Positions 54,001-64,000 of a stretch of DNA of 64,000 nucleotides are shown piece after piece (position 1 is the first letter of the stretch; the number at the start of each line of letters is the position of its first letter). The position numbers and the translations under genes are program-made. A model generated the notes under the pieces. It was not told the DNA's origin, did no database searches, and saw nothing but the letters and a program-made list of their open reading frames with translations. The DNA comes from Phascolarctos cinereus (lineage: Eukaryota > Chordata > Mammalia > Diprotodontia > Phascolarctidae). The stretch spans positions 4,999,001 to 5,063,000 of the forward strand of contig NW_018343973.1 of NCBI RefSeq assembly GCF_002099425.1, read 5' to 3'.

Positions 54001-54605
54001 TCAAACCAGATCACCGGAGTTCCTTGTAGCCTTTCAAACAAACACACAAACAACTTAAACTCTTTGCATCTGTCGCCTAATGTGGTGGGTTGAAAAGCAG
54101 GAGATGTTGCGTGGTTTGAGAGGCTAACACTTAGCTTGTGGGAAGGTGTTTGGGGTAGGCTGGAGCCATATGGCCTTACCTCCTATCTCACGCTCTCGCT
54201 CCTCCCCCACCTCGCCCCCCCTCCCCACCTCGCGCCCCCCCTCCACCCTCCTCTTCTGAGTCCCAGTCTAGAGGTGACAGAATGCTTGTGTTCTTCTGGC
54301 CTGGTAATCTTTTGGATTGGTGGCGCTGTCAGATAAACTATCTCTGCGCCTAGTTTCTCAACACAGGGTGAGATATTGTCAAAGAAGCCCTTTGTTTTTT
54401 GTTCCCTGTAAGAACCTTTGCTTTCTCTTCATTTAGCAAGAAGGGGTGCATTTCTCTTTTGTCCCCTGCGTGTATGTCATCACCCACACTCTGGGTCCCC
54501 GTGGTGCTCTATGGAAGCACCAGATGAAGGTTAAAGTGACACAGGCCTTGACCTTTGACAGCTCTCTGGCTTTTTAAAAAGCAAAGTTCGACTTTATTAA
54601 TCATG
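54001..54605. other. CpG-island shoulder, no gene recognised
   Basis: Pyrimidine-rich CTCGCTCCTCCCCCACCTCG (54192 on), then ordinary sequence. Free of recognisable transposons until the SINE at 54611. A moderate donor-like CAGG|GTGAGA is at about 54366 on the plus strand. Confidence 0.4.
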
Positions 54606-54610
54606 CTTTG

Positions 54611-54740
54611 TGGGGCAGCTAGGTGGCGAAGTGGTGTCAGGAGAACCTGAGCTCAAATTCGGCCTGAGACACTAGCTGTGTGACCCTGAGCAAGTCACTT
54701 AACCCCTCGATTGCCTCCAAAAGGAAAAAACAAAACAAAG
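54611..54740 (+). mobile_element. Short marsupial SINE (type A) with an internal deletion
   Basis: GGGGCAGCTAGGTGGCGAAG is followed directly by TGGTGTCAGGAGAACCTGAG, so about 25 bases of the usual head are absent. An A-rich AAACAAAACAAAG tail follows, with near-duplicated flanks around TGCTTT. Confidence 0.9.
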
Positions 54741-54899
54741 ACGTGCTTTTCGAGCTCAGGTTCCCAAGTCTAGGGCCCAAGAGAAAAGACCACTAAGCAC
54801 AGATCAGAAGGTATATAAGTGAGCACTAACCCATGCACCAAGAACATTGATAACAAACATCACCCAAGCAGTTCCTACTTTGCAGTCATCAGCAATTTG

Positions 54900-55060
54900 C
54901 ACTTAAGAAGGAATCATAGGATTTAGAACTGGAAGGGTGACTTTAAAGACCCTCTTGTTCAACACCTGCATTTGATACACGAAGAAGCTGAGAATCTGAG
55001 GTAAAGGGATTTGCCCAAGTCTCAAAGAGAATAAGTATCAGGTTTGGAACTTTTTTTTAA
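54900..55060 (-). repeat. Ancient MIR-related SINE, minus strand
   Basis: ATCATAGGATTTAGAACTGG, GATACACGAAGAAGCTGAGA and GGATTTGCCCAAGTCTCA. Confidence 0.75.
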
Positions 55061-55064
55061 GTAT

Positions 55065-55335
55065 TTAAGAGTCTAGAACTTAAAATTACCATAGACATTG
55101 GATGCAGTGTTAGGAATATAGTAGGTGCTCTTTAAACATTTATTTTAATTTTTTTTTGGTGAGGGCAATTGGAGTTAAGTGACTTGCCCAGGGTCACACA
55201 GCTAGTAAGTGTCAAGTGTTTGGTCTGAGGCCAAATTTGAACTCAGGTCCTCCTGACTCCAGGGCCGGTGCTCTATCCATTACGCCACCTAGCTGCCCCT
55301 CTTTAAACATTTATTGAATTAAACCTTGATACCAA
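55065..55335 (+). repeat. L2/MIR 3' end, plus strand, split by a SINE
   Basis: GTTAGGAATATAGTAGGTGC then CTCTTTAAACATTTATTGAA: the terminal segment of L2/MIR, interrupted by 55145-55298. Confidence 0.6.
55145..55298 (-). mobile_element. Short marsupial SINE (type A), minus strand
   Basis: GACTTGCCCAGGGTCACACA, TCAGGTCCTCCTGACTCCAG and TTACGCCACCTAGCTGCCC. Perfect 17-bp target-site duplication CTCTTTAAACATTTATT (55128-55144 and 55299-55315). Confidence 0.97.
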
Positions 55336-55730
55336 ACAGCAGGATTAATAAAAAACCAAATAGGTTAAATAAATGAAATGCCATTTTCTCTTTTAGGGAA
55401 AATTTTGCTTTGGTTTTGGGGGGGGATGGGAGAGAAGCTCTTTCCTGAGAAGTCCATCAAATTCACCTTAATTATATACTACTTGCTTAAGGCAGTTACT
55501 GGAGTTTTTTGTTATTTGAGAAATAATGGAAGGTAATAGAATTGAATAGAAGATTTCCTTTCAAAAGTGAGACTAGGCCAATTACAACTAAAAATCATTT
55601 TTTTCAAGTCCAATGACAGTTTTTGAAGGAAGTCTACAAGTTTTTGGAATGGGACATTGAAGTAATTCTGAAAAGAGGTGGAATGAAGGGGGGGAGTGGG
55701 TATACTATACTCTCCTTACTTGGTCATTAC
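55336..55730. other. Unassigned
   Basis: No recognised repeat or gene; a G-run lies near 55420. Confidence 0.35.
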
Positions 55731-55734
55731 CATT

Positions 55735-55865
55735 AATTGAGTTAGCCACCTGTGTGACCTTGGGCACATGAGTCACTTAATCTCTCTGGGCCTCAATTTC
55801 TTCATGAGTTAAGCTGACTTCTAATGTCCATTTCAGATTTAACATTCTATGATCTTGAATATGAC
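55735..55865 (+). repeat. MIR-type SINE, plus strand
   Basis: ACCTGTGTGACCTTGGGCAC, TCTCTGGGCCTCAATTTCTT and ACATTCTATGATCTTG. Confidence 0.8.
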
Positions 55866-55869
55866 TCGA

Positions 55870-56075
55870 TATGCTGTATAGATAGATGGATAGATGGTAC
55901 GTCCCTGACATAGTGCTAATTTCTGGGGATACAATTGCAAGCAAGTCCATCCCTACCTTCAAGGAGTTTATAGCCTCTTGGGGGAAGACAGCACATAAAG
56001 GGAAGCTGAAAAGAGGGGGTGCAAGCAACACAACATGGAGACTGGCTGGAGGTAGCATAGAAGGTACTATGATTT
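55870..56075 (-). repeat. L2-related repeat variant, minus strand
   Basis: TTTCTGGGGATACAATTGCA, CTACCTTCAAGGAGTTTATA, then AGACAGCACATAAAGGGAAG. Third copy of the variant also at 37985 and 39035. Confidence 0.7.
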
Positions 56076-57005
56076 TTGATGGAAAGTTATGCAGTTAAGG
56101 ACAATATATTACATAGTGAATACCGTGGAAATACCATCCTTTTGGCTTGATCTCTATTATCTTCTCCTCTGTGGGAAAGGAAGGATTCCAAACCTGTACA
56201 TGTTGATTGTTATAACTGAAGGGCAAACATTCCTACCTGTTTATCATCATATCTTTCTTAATTGCTGAAAGCTATAGGCCCTTCAAAACTTGGGGAGGAT
56301 AGGGAAAGGAAAAAAAGGTTGGCAGACTTTCCTGGAAAACATAGCTTCCTCCAAGAATGCAACTCTTCTCCCTTTCTTATCTTATCCTTTCTCTCACCCT
56401 CATTTATGAAGTGTATATCACCATTATACGTTTAAAGACCCATATAAACCTTTTGTTTCTAAGATGCTTTTGGAAAAACCTTCCCCAAAGATTCAGAAGC
56501 TGTTTAGGCTCTGCTCGGTTAGCTTGGGAGGATGACAAAGAGAAGAAATTTCTAAATGGCTAAACAAGAAGGCAAATATATTTTTTGTAACATACAAGAA
56601 AAGCTGAAAAAAAGGGAAGGTGGAGCAAAGATTCTGCAATTAGGAGTCTAGTCATGGAATCCCTGGTTTCTGGGAGCTCTCGAGCATTATGCTGATGCAT
56701 CCTGCCTGGCAGATAGGAAAGAGTATAACTGACCATTGCTGTGGAAAACTAAAGCCACACAAGATCAGTGTGACCCTTATGGAAGAAGTACAAACTGTCT
56801 TTCTAATTACCTTACAAGATAATCATAAGGCTAATTTTAAAACTTTTTAGTCTAGATACTTAGTCCAGTTAGGGTTTTTAAATAATGGGTTTTTAACAAA
56901 TTGAGTCTTCTTCAGCCAAAGTAGTTTTCATGGCTACCACAGTTCCCATGAGGTACACAAAAAAACATAACCAGAGCACTTTTGGTTTTTGGAATATAGC
57001 TGAGA
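56076..57005. other. Unassigned, no gene seen
   Basis: No recognised repeat or gene. Confidence 0.35.
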
Positions 57006-57009
57006 AACA

Positions 57010-57175
57010 TCATGGTGTAGTAGGAAAAAGACCATACTAGGAGATAGGACACAGGTTCTACCAAAAGACTGAATAATTTGCTTTGGCCACTCTGGGTCCT
57101 GATTTCCTCAGCTGTAAAATGAGTGGATTGGACTGAATTATTTCCAAGGTACTTCATAGCACTAATGCTTCTATT
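57010..57175 (+). repeat. MIR-type SINE, plus strand, diverged
   Basis: TTTCCTCAGCTGTAAAATGA, then GATTGGACTGAATTATTTCC; core plus an alternative 3' part. Confidence 0.7.
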
Positions 57176-57454
57176 GCTATACCAGTCCCACTCAACTTTC
57201 TCATTCATTATTGACTTTAGTGGTTCTCCCTGACCCCACCCCAACAAGCAAGTAATGAGTTAAATTCTTCTTGCCCCCTCTATTTCTATTTTCACTTAAG
57301 AATTTAATACATTCATTAAGTACTAGTAAATACAAGACACCACATAAGATGCTGAGGATACAGAGACAAAAAATGATTTAGCAATTCAAAGCTTTCTATA
57401 ATACATCCAATCAATCAATGAATTTGTAATATACTGTGGTAGGTGCTGGGAACA

Positions 57455-57457
<3 letters not shown>

Positions 57458-57500
<43 letters not shown>

Positions 57501-57509
57501 ACACACACA
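57458..57509. repeat. (CA)n microsatellite
   Basis: About 26 CA units with one CCA interruption, inside L2. Confidence 0.97.
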
Positions 57510-58097
57510 GTTCCTGTTCTGAAAGGGCTTACACACTATCATGGGAGTAAGTACATGTAAGTATATAAAGAATAAATACAAGGTAGTTTAGGGAAGGAGA
57601 GCACTAGGGAGCTGGGAGGGCAGTGGAGAAGACTTCAGGTAGAAGGTAAAGTGTTTAAGCTAAGTCTTGAAAGAAATTAAAGTTTGTGTTTTTTTCCCCC
57701 AAGCACGGGAAATAGTTGGTGCAAAGGGACAGAGAAAGGAAATAGAGTATTATGTGGGAGGGCTAACTAGGCCAGTAGATTGTGAGGAGAGTAATGTAAT
57801 GAGGCTGGAAAGGTAGGAGTCAAGTTGTGAAGGGTTTTGAAAGCTAAACAGGAATTTATATTCGATCCTAAAGGTAAGAGGGAGCCATTAGAGTACATTG
57901 AGTGGGGGAGTGAAATGATGAGATAAATGCTTAAGGTAAATCCCATGTTTTAGGTGTAATGAGTTAGAAGTGCCAGTAGTATAGCCACATGGAAATGGCA
58001 GTCAAGCTCAGCACAGACACTAGGACGAGAGATACAGATTTGGAAGTTATCTGCATAGAGGTTGATTTTTGAAGTTATGAAAAGAAATGGGATTGCT

Positions 58098-58205
58098 GAG
58101 AAAGAGTGGAGGGAGAGGTAGAGAGGGAGGGAGAGGGGGAGAGAAGGAAGGGAAAGGAGGGGAGAGAGAGAGGAAGAGAAGAGGAGTAGAGAAAAGAAAA
58201 GATGA
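58098..58205. repeat. GGGAGA purine-rich tract
   Basis: Imperfect GGGAGA/GGAGAG repeat, apparently grown from the L2 'gagggagagag' segment. Confidence 0.92.
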
Positions 58206-59560
58206 TAAAAGATGAAATCCTGAGAAACATTAATATTAAGTGGTCAGGATAGGAACAAAGATTCAAAGAATATTAAAAAGGGGGCAACTAGAGAGATAGG
58301 AGGAAAACCAGAAGAATGTGATGTTTTTGAAGATGAATGAGGAGAAAGTACCCTATACTTGGAGGTGACCCACATTGTCAAAGACTACAGAGTGGTCAAG
58401 GAGAATAAGAAGATGATTAGAAGATTTTTTGTGACTTCAGGTAAGTTTATTAGAATGATGAATTCAGAAACCCAATTCAGTATTAATGGATGTATAGTAG
58501 GGAGTGAGGAAGTAGAAACATTCAATATGAATAACTTTTCTAAGTTTAGCAGTTAAGAGGAGAGATGGAATGGTAGTTGAATGAGCTACAGGGTAAAAGG
58601 AAGCTTGTTAGGAAAAAAAAAAGCATTGGGGAGACCTGAGCATGTTTGTAAGCATTATAGGAAAGAGCTAATGAGGAAGGAGAAATTCAAGATATGAGAA
58701 GGAAGTGATGATACTTAGAGCAAAGCTCTGAAGGAAGTGATAAAATATCAGATAAAGGGCATAACAGAGGGATTACCGTAGTAGGTAACAGGGCTGGTCC
58801 TTTTTCTGTGGTAGCAGTAAAAAGAGAGAAGGTGATGATGCAGAGGTTTTAATTATGGAGGAGTAAGGTTAGAAGAGTTTATGTCAGATAGCTTCTGTCT
58901 TCTCAGTAAAGTAGGAAGCTGAGTTATCTACCACATTTGTGGGAATGTGGCTGGGGTTGATGGTGAGAGGAAAGAAGGAAAGCTTTAAAATGATACTGTG
59001 GTTCATGAGATAAGGATAAAGTTTGATGTGGAGCAGCTGTGAAGGCCCAGCTGGGAATCAGCTGAATACTACAATTTTCTCCAGTGTTGTTCCAGCCTTG
59101 GAGAAAAAGAGAAGAAAAACAAATTTGTGGTGGTCACCCACAAACAGGTGGGATGGAACAGTAGGATTAGCTGGACTGGGGGGAGAATGTGGAAAGAGCA
59201 AAGATGGATTCTAGGACAGCAGCTAGTGAGATGTTACTATAGCACTAGAAATGGACAAGCTTAAGTATAATAACAAGCATGGGGGACCTAAACTAGAAGA
59301 GAAAGGACTCAAGAGTAACAGTAAGGGAGCAGAGTAGATTCAGTGTGAATCAAGGAGTAGGGGGAGTGAAAAAACAGAATTGTGTGGGCATGAATAAAGT
59401 GGAATCACAAAGTTCTGGAACTTAGAAGCAATGCAGTTTTGAGAGATGTTGACATCTAAGGTGTGACCACGTTGTTAAGTGGTTGAAGTGAAATGAAGAA
59501 AAGTATGATTTTGGGAACTGAGAAGATTGAGGAATTCAGATTTTAGAGGGGCCATTGAAG

Positions 59561-60140
59561 TCCATTCTGTCTACACTTTGTTCTTTCCCCAGCTATCACC
59601 CCTGTATTAAAACTGTACTCTCTCCTCTTCCCCATCTCAAGTCTGAGGGAAGAGATCAATTCTACACTGTCCCCTATAGTGGAATTCCTTGTCTCCCTAC
59701 CCTATAACCAATCACTCCTTGCCATCTCCTACCTTGGATTACTCTCTCCATATGCCTCTTTCAATCCTATTTATGCATTCCTGAATAAACCTGTAGGATA
59801 TCCTGGAAGCATGCTAATTCATCCACTACAAATTTATGTTTAACTAATGGCAACTGGGCCCTCATTAAGGCCAGGCAAATATCTAGCCATTTCTCAATCA
59901 TCAGTCATGTAGTCTTGTTTCGCTTTTCGCTACTAAAAATAAAGCCACAATAAAAGGAGGGAGGTGATAATCCTGCTGAATCCTGCAAATTTAGGCTTGC
60001 TGTAAGGAAAGACTACCAGAAGATTAAAGCTACCCATAAGTGGACTTTCCTTTCTTTTGGGAAGTAGTGGGTTCTCCCCAACTTTAAATTGTTTTCTTTT
60101 TTGCCAGAATTATGTATTATTAAAAAAGGATGTTATCATT
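59561..60140. other. Unassigned; weak L1-like piece
   Basis: 59890-59960 loosely resembles reversed L1 ORF2 (TAGCCATTTCTCAATCATCA). The rest is unassigned. Confidence 0.3.
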
Positions 60141-60144
60141 GTCA

Positions 60145-60335
60145 TTGTTTTTCAAATCTGGCTTCAGACACTTACTAGTGTGTGATCCTGGACAAATCAT
60201 TTAACCTTGTTTGTCTGTTTCCTGATCTGTAAAATGAGCTGGAGAAGAAAATGGCAAACCACTCCAGTATCTTTGCAAAGAAAACATCAAATGTGGTCAG
60301 GAAGAGTCAGACACAACTGAAATGACTGAACACCA
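60145..60335 (+). mobile_element. Long marsupial SINE (type B), head missing
   Basis: Starts TTCAAATCTGGCTTCAGACA and runs to TCCAGTATCTTTGCAAAGAA and ACTGAAATGACTGAACACC. Confidence 0.88.
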
Positions 60336-60544
60336 AATGGTCTTGAAGAAATGAGTGGCCAAAACTTGTAGGTTATACAGAAGCCTCATGCTTGTATATC
60401 ATGAATGCTTTCTCAAAAAAATGAATTGACAGGTCCAAGACATGCACACCAAACAATGTAAGAATGGAATTGACATTTTAAAATACAAGGATTTTAAGTT
60501 TCACATGACAACCTTTCAAGTCCCAACTTTAAGTTATTGATCAA

Positions 60545-60960
60545 GGTCTGGATGACCAACCTACTTTTTAGGTAGGTTGTAGAAGGAATTCTTATTCAGG
60601 TGTGGATTACACTAGTTGACTTCTGAGGTCCCTTTAATTACTGAGATTTTGTGATTCTGGTCAGCCTAGTATTCTGGATCATGTATTCTTTCTGGGAACA
60701 GACAATGACAGTTTGGGGCACATCTAGAGTAAGGCTTCCAGGATAGGTAAGAGGACTAAAGAGATATAGCTTGACATAGTGATCCCACTACAAGAATCAA
60801 TTGAATGAACCTGGATTGTTTAGACTAGAGAAGAGAAGACTTATGGAAGATGTGATAGTTATTTTTGATTAAAGGGCTGCTATTTGGACTTGTTTTGTTG
60901 ACCCAAAAGGTAAAGAGGAGCAGATTTTGGCTTAATGTAAGGACTTGAGAGGGATATATC
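60545..60960 (+). mobile_element. CR1/L3-clade LINE 3' fragments, plus strand
   Basis: 60545-60660 is a terminal segment (CTAGTTGACTTCTGAGGTCC; TGAGATTTTGTGATTCTG). 60720-60960 is a more upstream block (AGAGAAGAGAAGACTTATGG; GATTTTGGCTTAATGTAAGG). The out-of-order layout implies at least two copies. Confidence 0.65.
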
Positions 60961-61435
60961 ATACATTAAAGAATGTAGGGCAGAAGCCCAAAAGATCCCA
61001 ATGGCCTAAAATGGTCAAATTTAATAAGCTGAAATTTAATAATAAATGTAAGTTTTTACACTTAGGTTCAAAATGGATTTCATAAGATGAAGGAAACATG
61101 ATTGGACAGCAGTTTGTTTGAGTAAGATTTGGTAGCAGTGCGGTATGACAGGCAAAAAGCAATCTTGAGCTGCATTAAGAGAGGCAATGTCCAGAGGATT
61201 TGGGTGAGAGTCCCATTGTATTTGGCCATGGTTTTAAAGGAGGGGTGAGAAAGTTTGGAATATTAAGTTTGGCTTTGGGCACCACATTTCAGGAATGCCA
61301 TTGATAAAATGGAGTACCCCTAAAGAAGGTTCATGAGATCATCCCATATGAAGCTTATAGAATTAGAAATGGAACTAGGGATATTTAGCATGAAGAAGGG
61401 AAGATTTAAAGGGCACTTTGAAGTAACTCAACTTA
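60961..61435 (+). mobile_element. CR1/L3-clade LINE fragment, plus strand
   Basis: AATAATAAATGTAAGTTTTT, ACACTTAGGTTCAAAATGGA, GGGCACCACATTTCAGGAAT and GCATGAAGAAGGGAAGATTT follow the order of the copy at 43640. Confidence 0.7.
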
Positions 61436-61436
61436 T

Positions 61437-61740
61437 ATTGCCAGAATGCCCTCTAAAAAAACTGAACCAATTTATAAGTACACCAATGGAGAATTAATAA
61501 TGATGTCAATCCATAGCACTACCAACATTGAATTTTATAATCAACATTTTTTGCTAAATTGATAAGCGTAAGGTGCTACCTCAAATTTGTTTTGATTTAT
61601 TTTTTCCTTAGTATTAGAATATGAATATCTTTTCCAGTGGTTGTTCAAAATTTGTTTTTCCTTTTTAGAAGACATTTTTATCCTGTGAAAATTAGGGAAT
61701 ATGTATTATTCTTACAATTTTGTGTCATTTCATTATAGGC
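61437..61740 (-). mobile_element. L1 ORF2 fragment, minus strand, diverged
   Basis: TGCCAGAATGCCCTCTAAAA, CTGAACCAATTTATAAGTAC and CAAATTTGTTTTGATTTATT follow reversed L1 ORF2 order. Confidence 0.6.
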
Positions 61741-61849
61741 TGTGAGTGTCAGCTTTTTTCATCAGATAAATTTATTGAAAAAAAAATTTTCACAATCTCT
61801 TTCCTTTTTTAAAATTTTGTATACATTCTTTTCTTGTTGCCCTTTTTTT

Positions 61850-62012
61850 TCTTTTTCTTTTTTGCTTTTTGGTGAGGCAATCAGGGTTAAGTGACTTGCC
61901 CAGGGTCACACAGCTAGTAAGTGTCAAATGTCTGAGGTCGTATTTGAACTCAGGTCCCTCTGACTCCAAAGCCAGAGCTCTATCCACTGTGCCACCTACC
62001 TGCCTCTGCCCC
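61850..62012 (-). mobile_element. Short marsupial SINE (type A), minus strand
   Basis: T-rich tail, GACTTGCCCAGGGTCACACA, TTGAACTCAGGTCCCTCTGA and TGTGCCACCTACCTGCC. Confidence 0.93.
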
Positions 62013-62024
62013 CCCCTTTTTTTT

Positions 62025-63005
62025 TAATGCATTCAAATTCTCCGCATCCCCAACAAAATCCTTTTTCTGTTGTTACAGCATAGTGTGGTATTAGCCTTGG
62101 GTTCTTTTGTTGTTATTTTGACTTTTTCAATCTTATTGCTGCATTTTGTTTTCACAGCTTACAAAATATATCTTTTCTCCTTCTATCTGTAGTGCTATTC
62201 CTTGAAAACAAGTATTAAAGAAAGATGTGGGGAGGGAAGAAGGGAAAGCAGTTTAGCAAAGACAATTAAGACACTATTTATGTGTGACAGTTTATGCAAT
62301 AGTCTATGTGCTTATTTCCCTACCCCTGCAAAGAGGGAAATGGGGTACATTTTCACAACTCCTCTTCAGTTCCAAGCTTGTGACCATGGGGCCTTGAAGA
62401 CTTTACCAGACAGGGCATAAGCTTACGTAGGTTTTTGCCAACCTCAAAAGTCTTTTATTAAAGCCCTAGTTGATGAAGACTGTGTTGGCTACCTTAATTG
62501 GGACCAACCCAATTAGAAAGGCTCATCACCAGAAAGTTGGCCGTTAGATGATGACATTTTTTACCACAATGAACCATGAAGTGGATTTGCTTCTGCAAGT
62601 GACAAGGGCAGAATGGTAGAAAGGGGACAGAAGGTGCTAAGAATATTGCCTTTTAAGAGGTGATATACATGACTAAGGTGGAATGTTCTCCAAACAGGGT
62701 AACTGTTGGTATTCTTATTGTACTATCTTTGTTCAACAACCAGTTCACCAGTCCAATAGACTAGAGGATCCAAATCATAATATTGTTGCCATTCTTGCTA
62801 TAAATTAAATCTAAAGTCATAAGGAAGTTGCAGTAAAATAGAAGGATGACTGACGGGCTCCCCTTGGAAAGGCAAATAAAAGAGTTGGTGGAATTAATTA
62901 GTGCACCAAAAGCATTGGTGTACATTGTAGGCCCCAAGCCAACAAGAAAAAAAAGCATCATTTCATGAGACACATGGATATTTCTGTTTGCAGGGCTCAT
63001 GGATG
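62025..63005. other. Unassigned, no gene seen
   Basis: About 1 kb. The frames at 62202-62420 and 62761-63000 have no recognised domain. Confidence 0.35.
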
Positions 63006-63007
63006 AA

Positions 63008-63240
63008 CATCAGAGCAATGGACAGAGTGCTAGGCCTGGAGTCAGGAAGATCTGAGTTCAAATCCCACCTTAGCCACTTACCAGATATTTACTAGCTATG
63101 TGACCTTGGGCATGTTACTTAACCTCTTCCTGACTGAGTTTCCTAATCCATAAAATGGGGATAACACCATCTACCTCCCAGGGTCATGGTGAGGATAAAA
63201 TGAGATATTTGTAAAGTGGTTTGAAAATTTTAAAGTGCTA
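63008..63240 (+). repeat. MIR-type SINE, plus strand
   Basis: GGACAGAGTGCTAGGCCTGG, GAGTTCAAATCCCACCTTAG, TAATCCATAAAATGGGGATA and GTTTGAAAATTTTAAAGTGC; full length, ending at a microsatellite. Confidence 0.9.
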
Positions 63241-63322
63241 TGGTTATATAGTATTATATATATTATATATATACACACACATACACACACACACACATAC
63301 ACACATACACATACACATGTAG
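63241..63322. repeat. Compound (TA)n / (CA)n microsatellite
   Basis: TATATATA then ACACACATAC units at the 3' end of the MIR. Confidence 0.95.
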
Positions 63323-63615
63323 CTGTTATTATTAAGGAATCAGGCTACTTTATAGATCATGGTACATATATCCCGACATCTTTTGCAGAGAGCGTGGAAT
63401 TCGACAAGAGCTTCCAAATGTCTTTATGTGCATTGACGGATACCTTGTCCCTTGAAAGTGAAAGTGAATGTAGGGGAGGGCAGTGAAAAATGTCAGAAGA
63501 TATGGTTCAAGACCAAGAACTAATGATCCATAGCTGCTAGACTACTTAGACACTTCACATCTGTATATTATAAGTACTTAATTCAAGAAAAGTTGAGTGT
63601 GTTTAATAACTAAAA
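63323..63615. other. Unassigned
   Basis: Just under 300 bases with no recognised feature. Confidence 0.35.
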
Positions 63616-63625
63616 GTATCTCATG

Positions 63626-63771
63626 GGGACAGCTAGGTGGCTCAGTGGATAGAGCACCAGCCCTGGAGTCAGGAGGACCTGAGTTCAGTATCTTAGACCA
63701 GACAGTTGATACTTACTAGCTGTGTGACCCTGGGCAAGTCACTTAACCCCAATTGCCTCATATAAAAAAAT
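63626..63771 (+). mobile_element. Short marsupial SINE (type A)
   Basis: GGGACAGCTAGGTGGCTCAG to CAAGTCACTTAACCCCAATT and an A tail. Target-site duplication GTATCTCATG (63616-63625 and 63772-63781). Confidence 0.96.
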
Positions 63772-63791
63772 GTATCTCATGAAAAAATAAC

Positions 63792-63794
<3 letters not shown>

Positions 63795-63858
<64 letters not shown>

Positions 63859-63862
63859 CAAG
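63795..63862. repeat. Compound (TA)n (CA)n (TA)n microsatellite
   Basis: TATATATA, CACACACA, then TATATATA in about 65 bp. Confidence 0.96.
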
Positions 63863-64000
63863 AAGACAATTGCTACCTATCTGGGAGATATTTCAAAATC
63901 AGATATTCAGTGATATTGTTAATTAGTAAATGCAAAAGTCAAATTAAATTGAAAAGAACTATTAAAGACAAGAAGACTTTATTGGTGATTACAAAGAAAG

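Larger units (their letters stand above)
57300..59560 (-). mobile_element. Long L2 LINE copy, minus strand (over 2 kb)
   Basis: The plus strand preserves reversed L2 order for over 2 kb: CAGTTCCTGTTCTGAAAGGG, GTTGTGAAGGGTTTTGAAAG, GGGAGCCATTAGAGTACATT, ATACAGATTTGGAAGTTATC, AGGAGGAAAACCAGAAGAAT, CCCACATTGTCAAAGACTAC, GGGAGACCTGAGCATGTTTG. These are the reverse of segments encoding the L2 RT and C-terminal domain. A CA microsatellite and a GA tract lie within. Many frame breaks; the upstream edge near 59560 is uncertain. Confidence 0.8.

Noticed and set aside
62202-63000. A processed pseudogene in the 62-63 kb stretch
   Set aside because: Some phrases looked coding-like, but I could not match any frame to a known protein and saw no poly(A) with duplication.

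Overview
This is a gene-poor window of mammalian nuclear DNA. The repeats point to a marsupial. Two forms of a tRNA-derived SINE recur throughout: a short form whose head reads like GGGGCAGCTAGGTGGC and whose body ends near GTCACTTAACCCC, and a longer form with the extra tail CCTCATCTGTAAAATGAGC. They sit among L1, HAL1-like, L2, CR1/L3 and RTE LINE fragments, MIR-type SINEs, one hAT miniature element and a few solo-LTR-like fossils. From memory, the short SINE body looks more like Australidelphian copies (devil, wallaby, koala) than young opossum copies. That placement is inference and moderate to weak. No bacterial operon, CRISPR array, phage or complete protein-coding gene is visible.

Layout. 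1-7 kb: a long minus-strand L2 split by a SINE, an RTE endonuclease relic, a CR1/L3 relic, microsatellites and a MIR split by a later SINE. 7-14 kb: sparse repeats, a 100-bp direct repeat pair of unknown origin, an unnamed 350-400 bp repeat, and an L2 reverse-transcriptase relic on the plus strand. 14-22 kb: L1 pieces in both orientations, CR1/L3, then a minus-strand L1 ORF2 tail next to a HAL1/ORF1-like body with SINE inserts, one carrying a pure CTG tract. 22-35 kb: MIR and L2 copies, a CTCF-like site, a solo LTR, an old L1 carrying the second copy of the unnamed repeat, and a second LTR-like block. 35-48 kb: densely nested L1, L2, CR1/L3, a hAT palindrome and a 5'-truncated L1 with clean target-site duplications. 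48-51.7 kb: a third LTR-like block and old L2/MIR pieces. 51.8-54.6 kb: no recognisable transposon apart from a GT microsatellite; it holds a CpG island (about 53.0-54.0 kb) that is the only good candidate for a host promoter or first exon. 54.6-64 kb: more SINEs, a minus-strand L2 over 2 kb long, CR1/L3 and L1 pieces.

The most informative content is the insertion history, because many insertions keep readable target-site duplications, together with the CpG island and its repeat-free surroundings. The open reading frames here are short and mostly fall in SINEs, LINE relics, microsatellites or GC-rich DNA; I call no protein-coding gene with confidence. I did not find a convincing new biological system.
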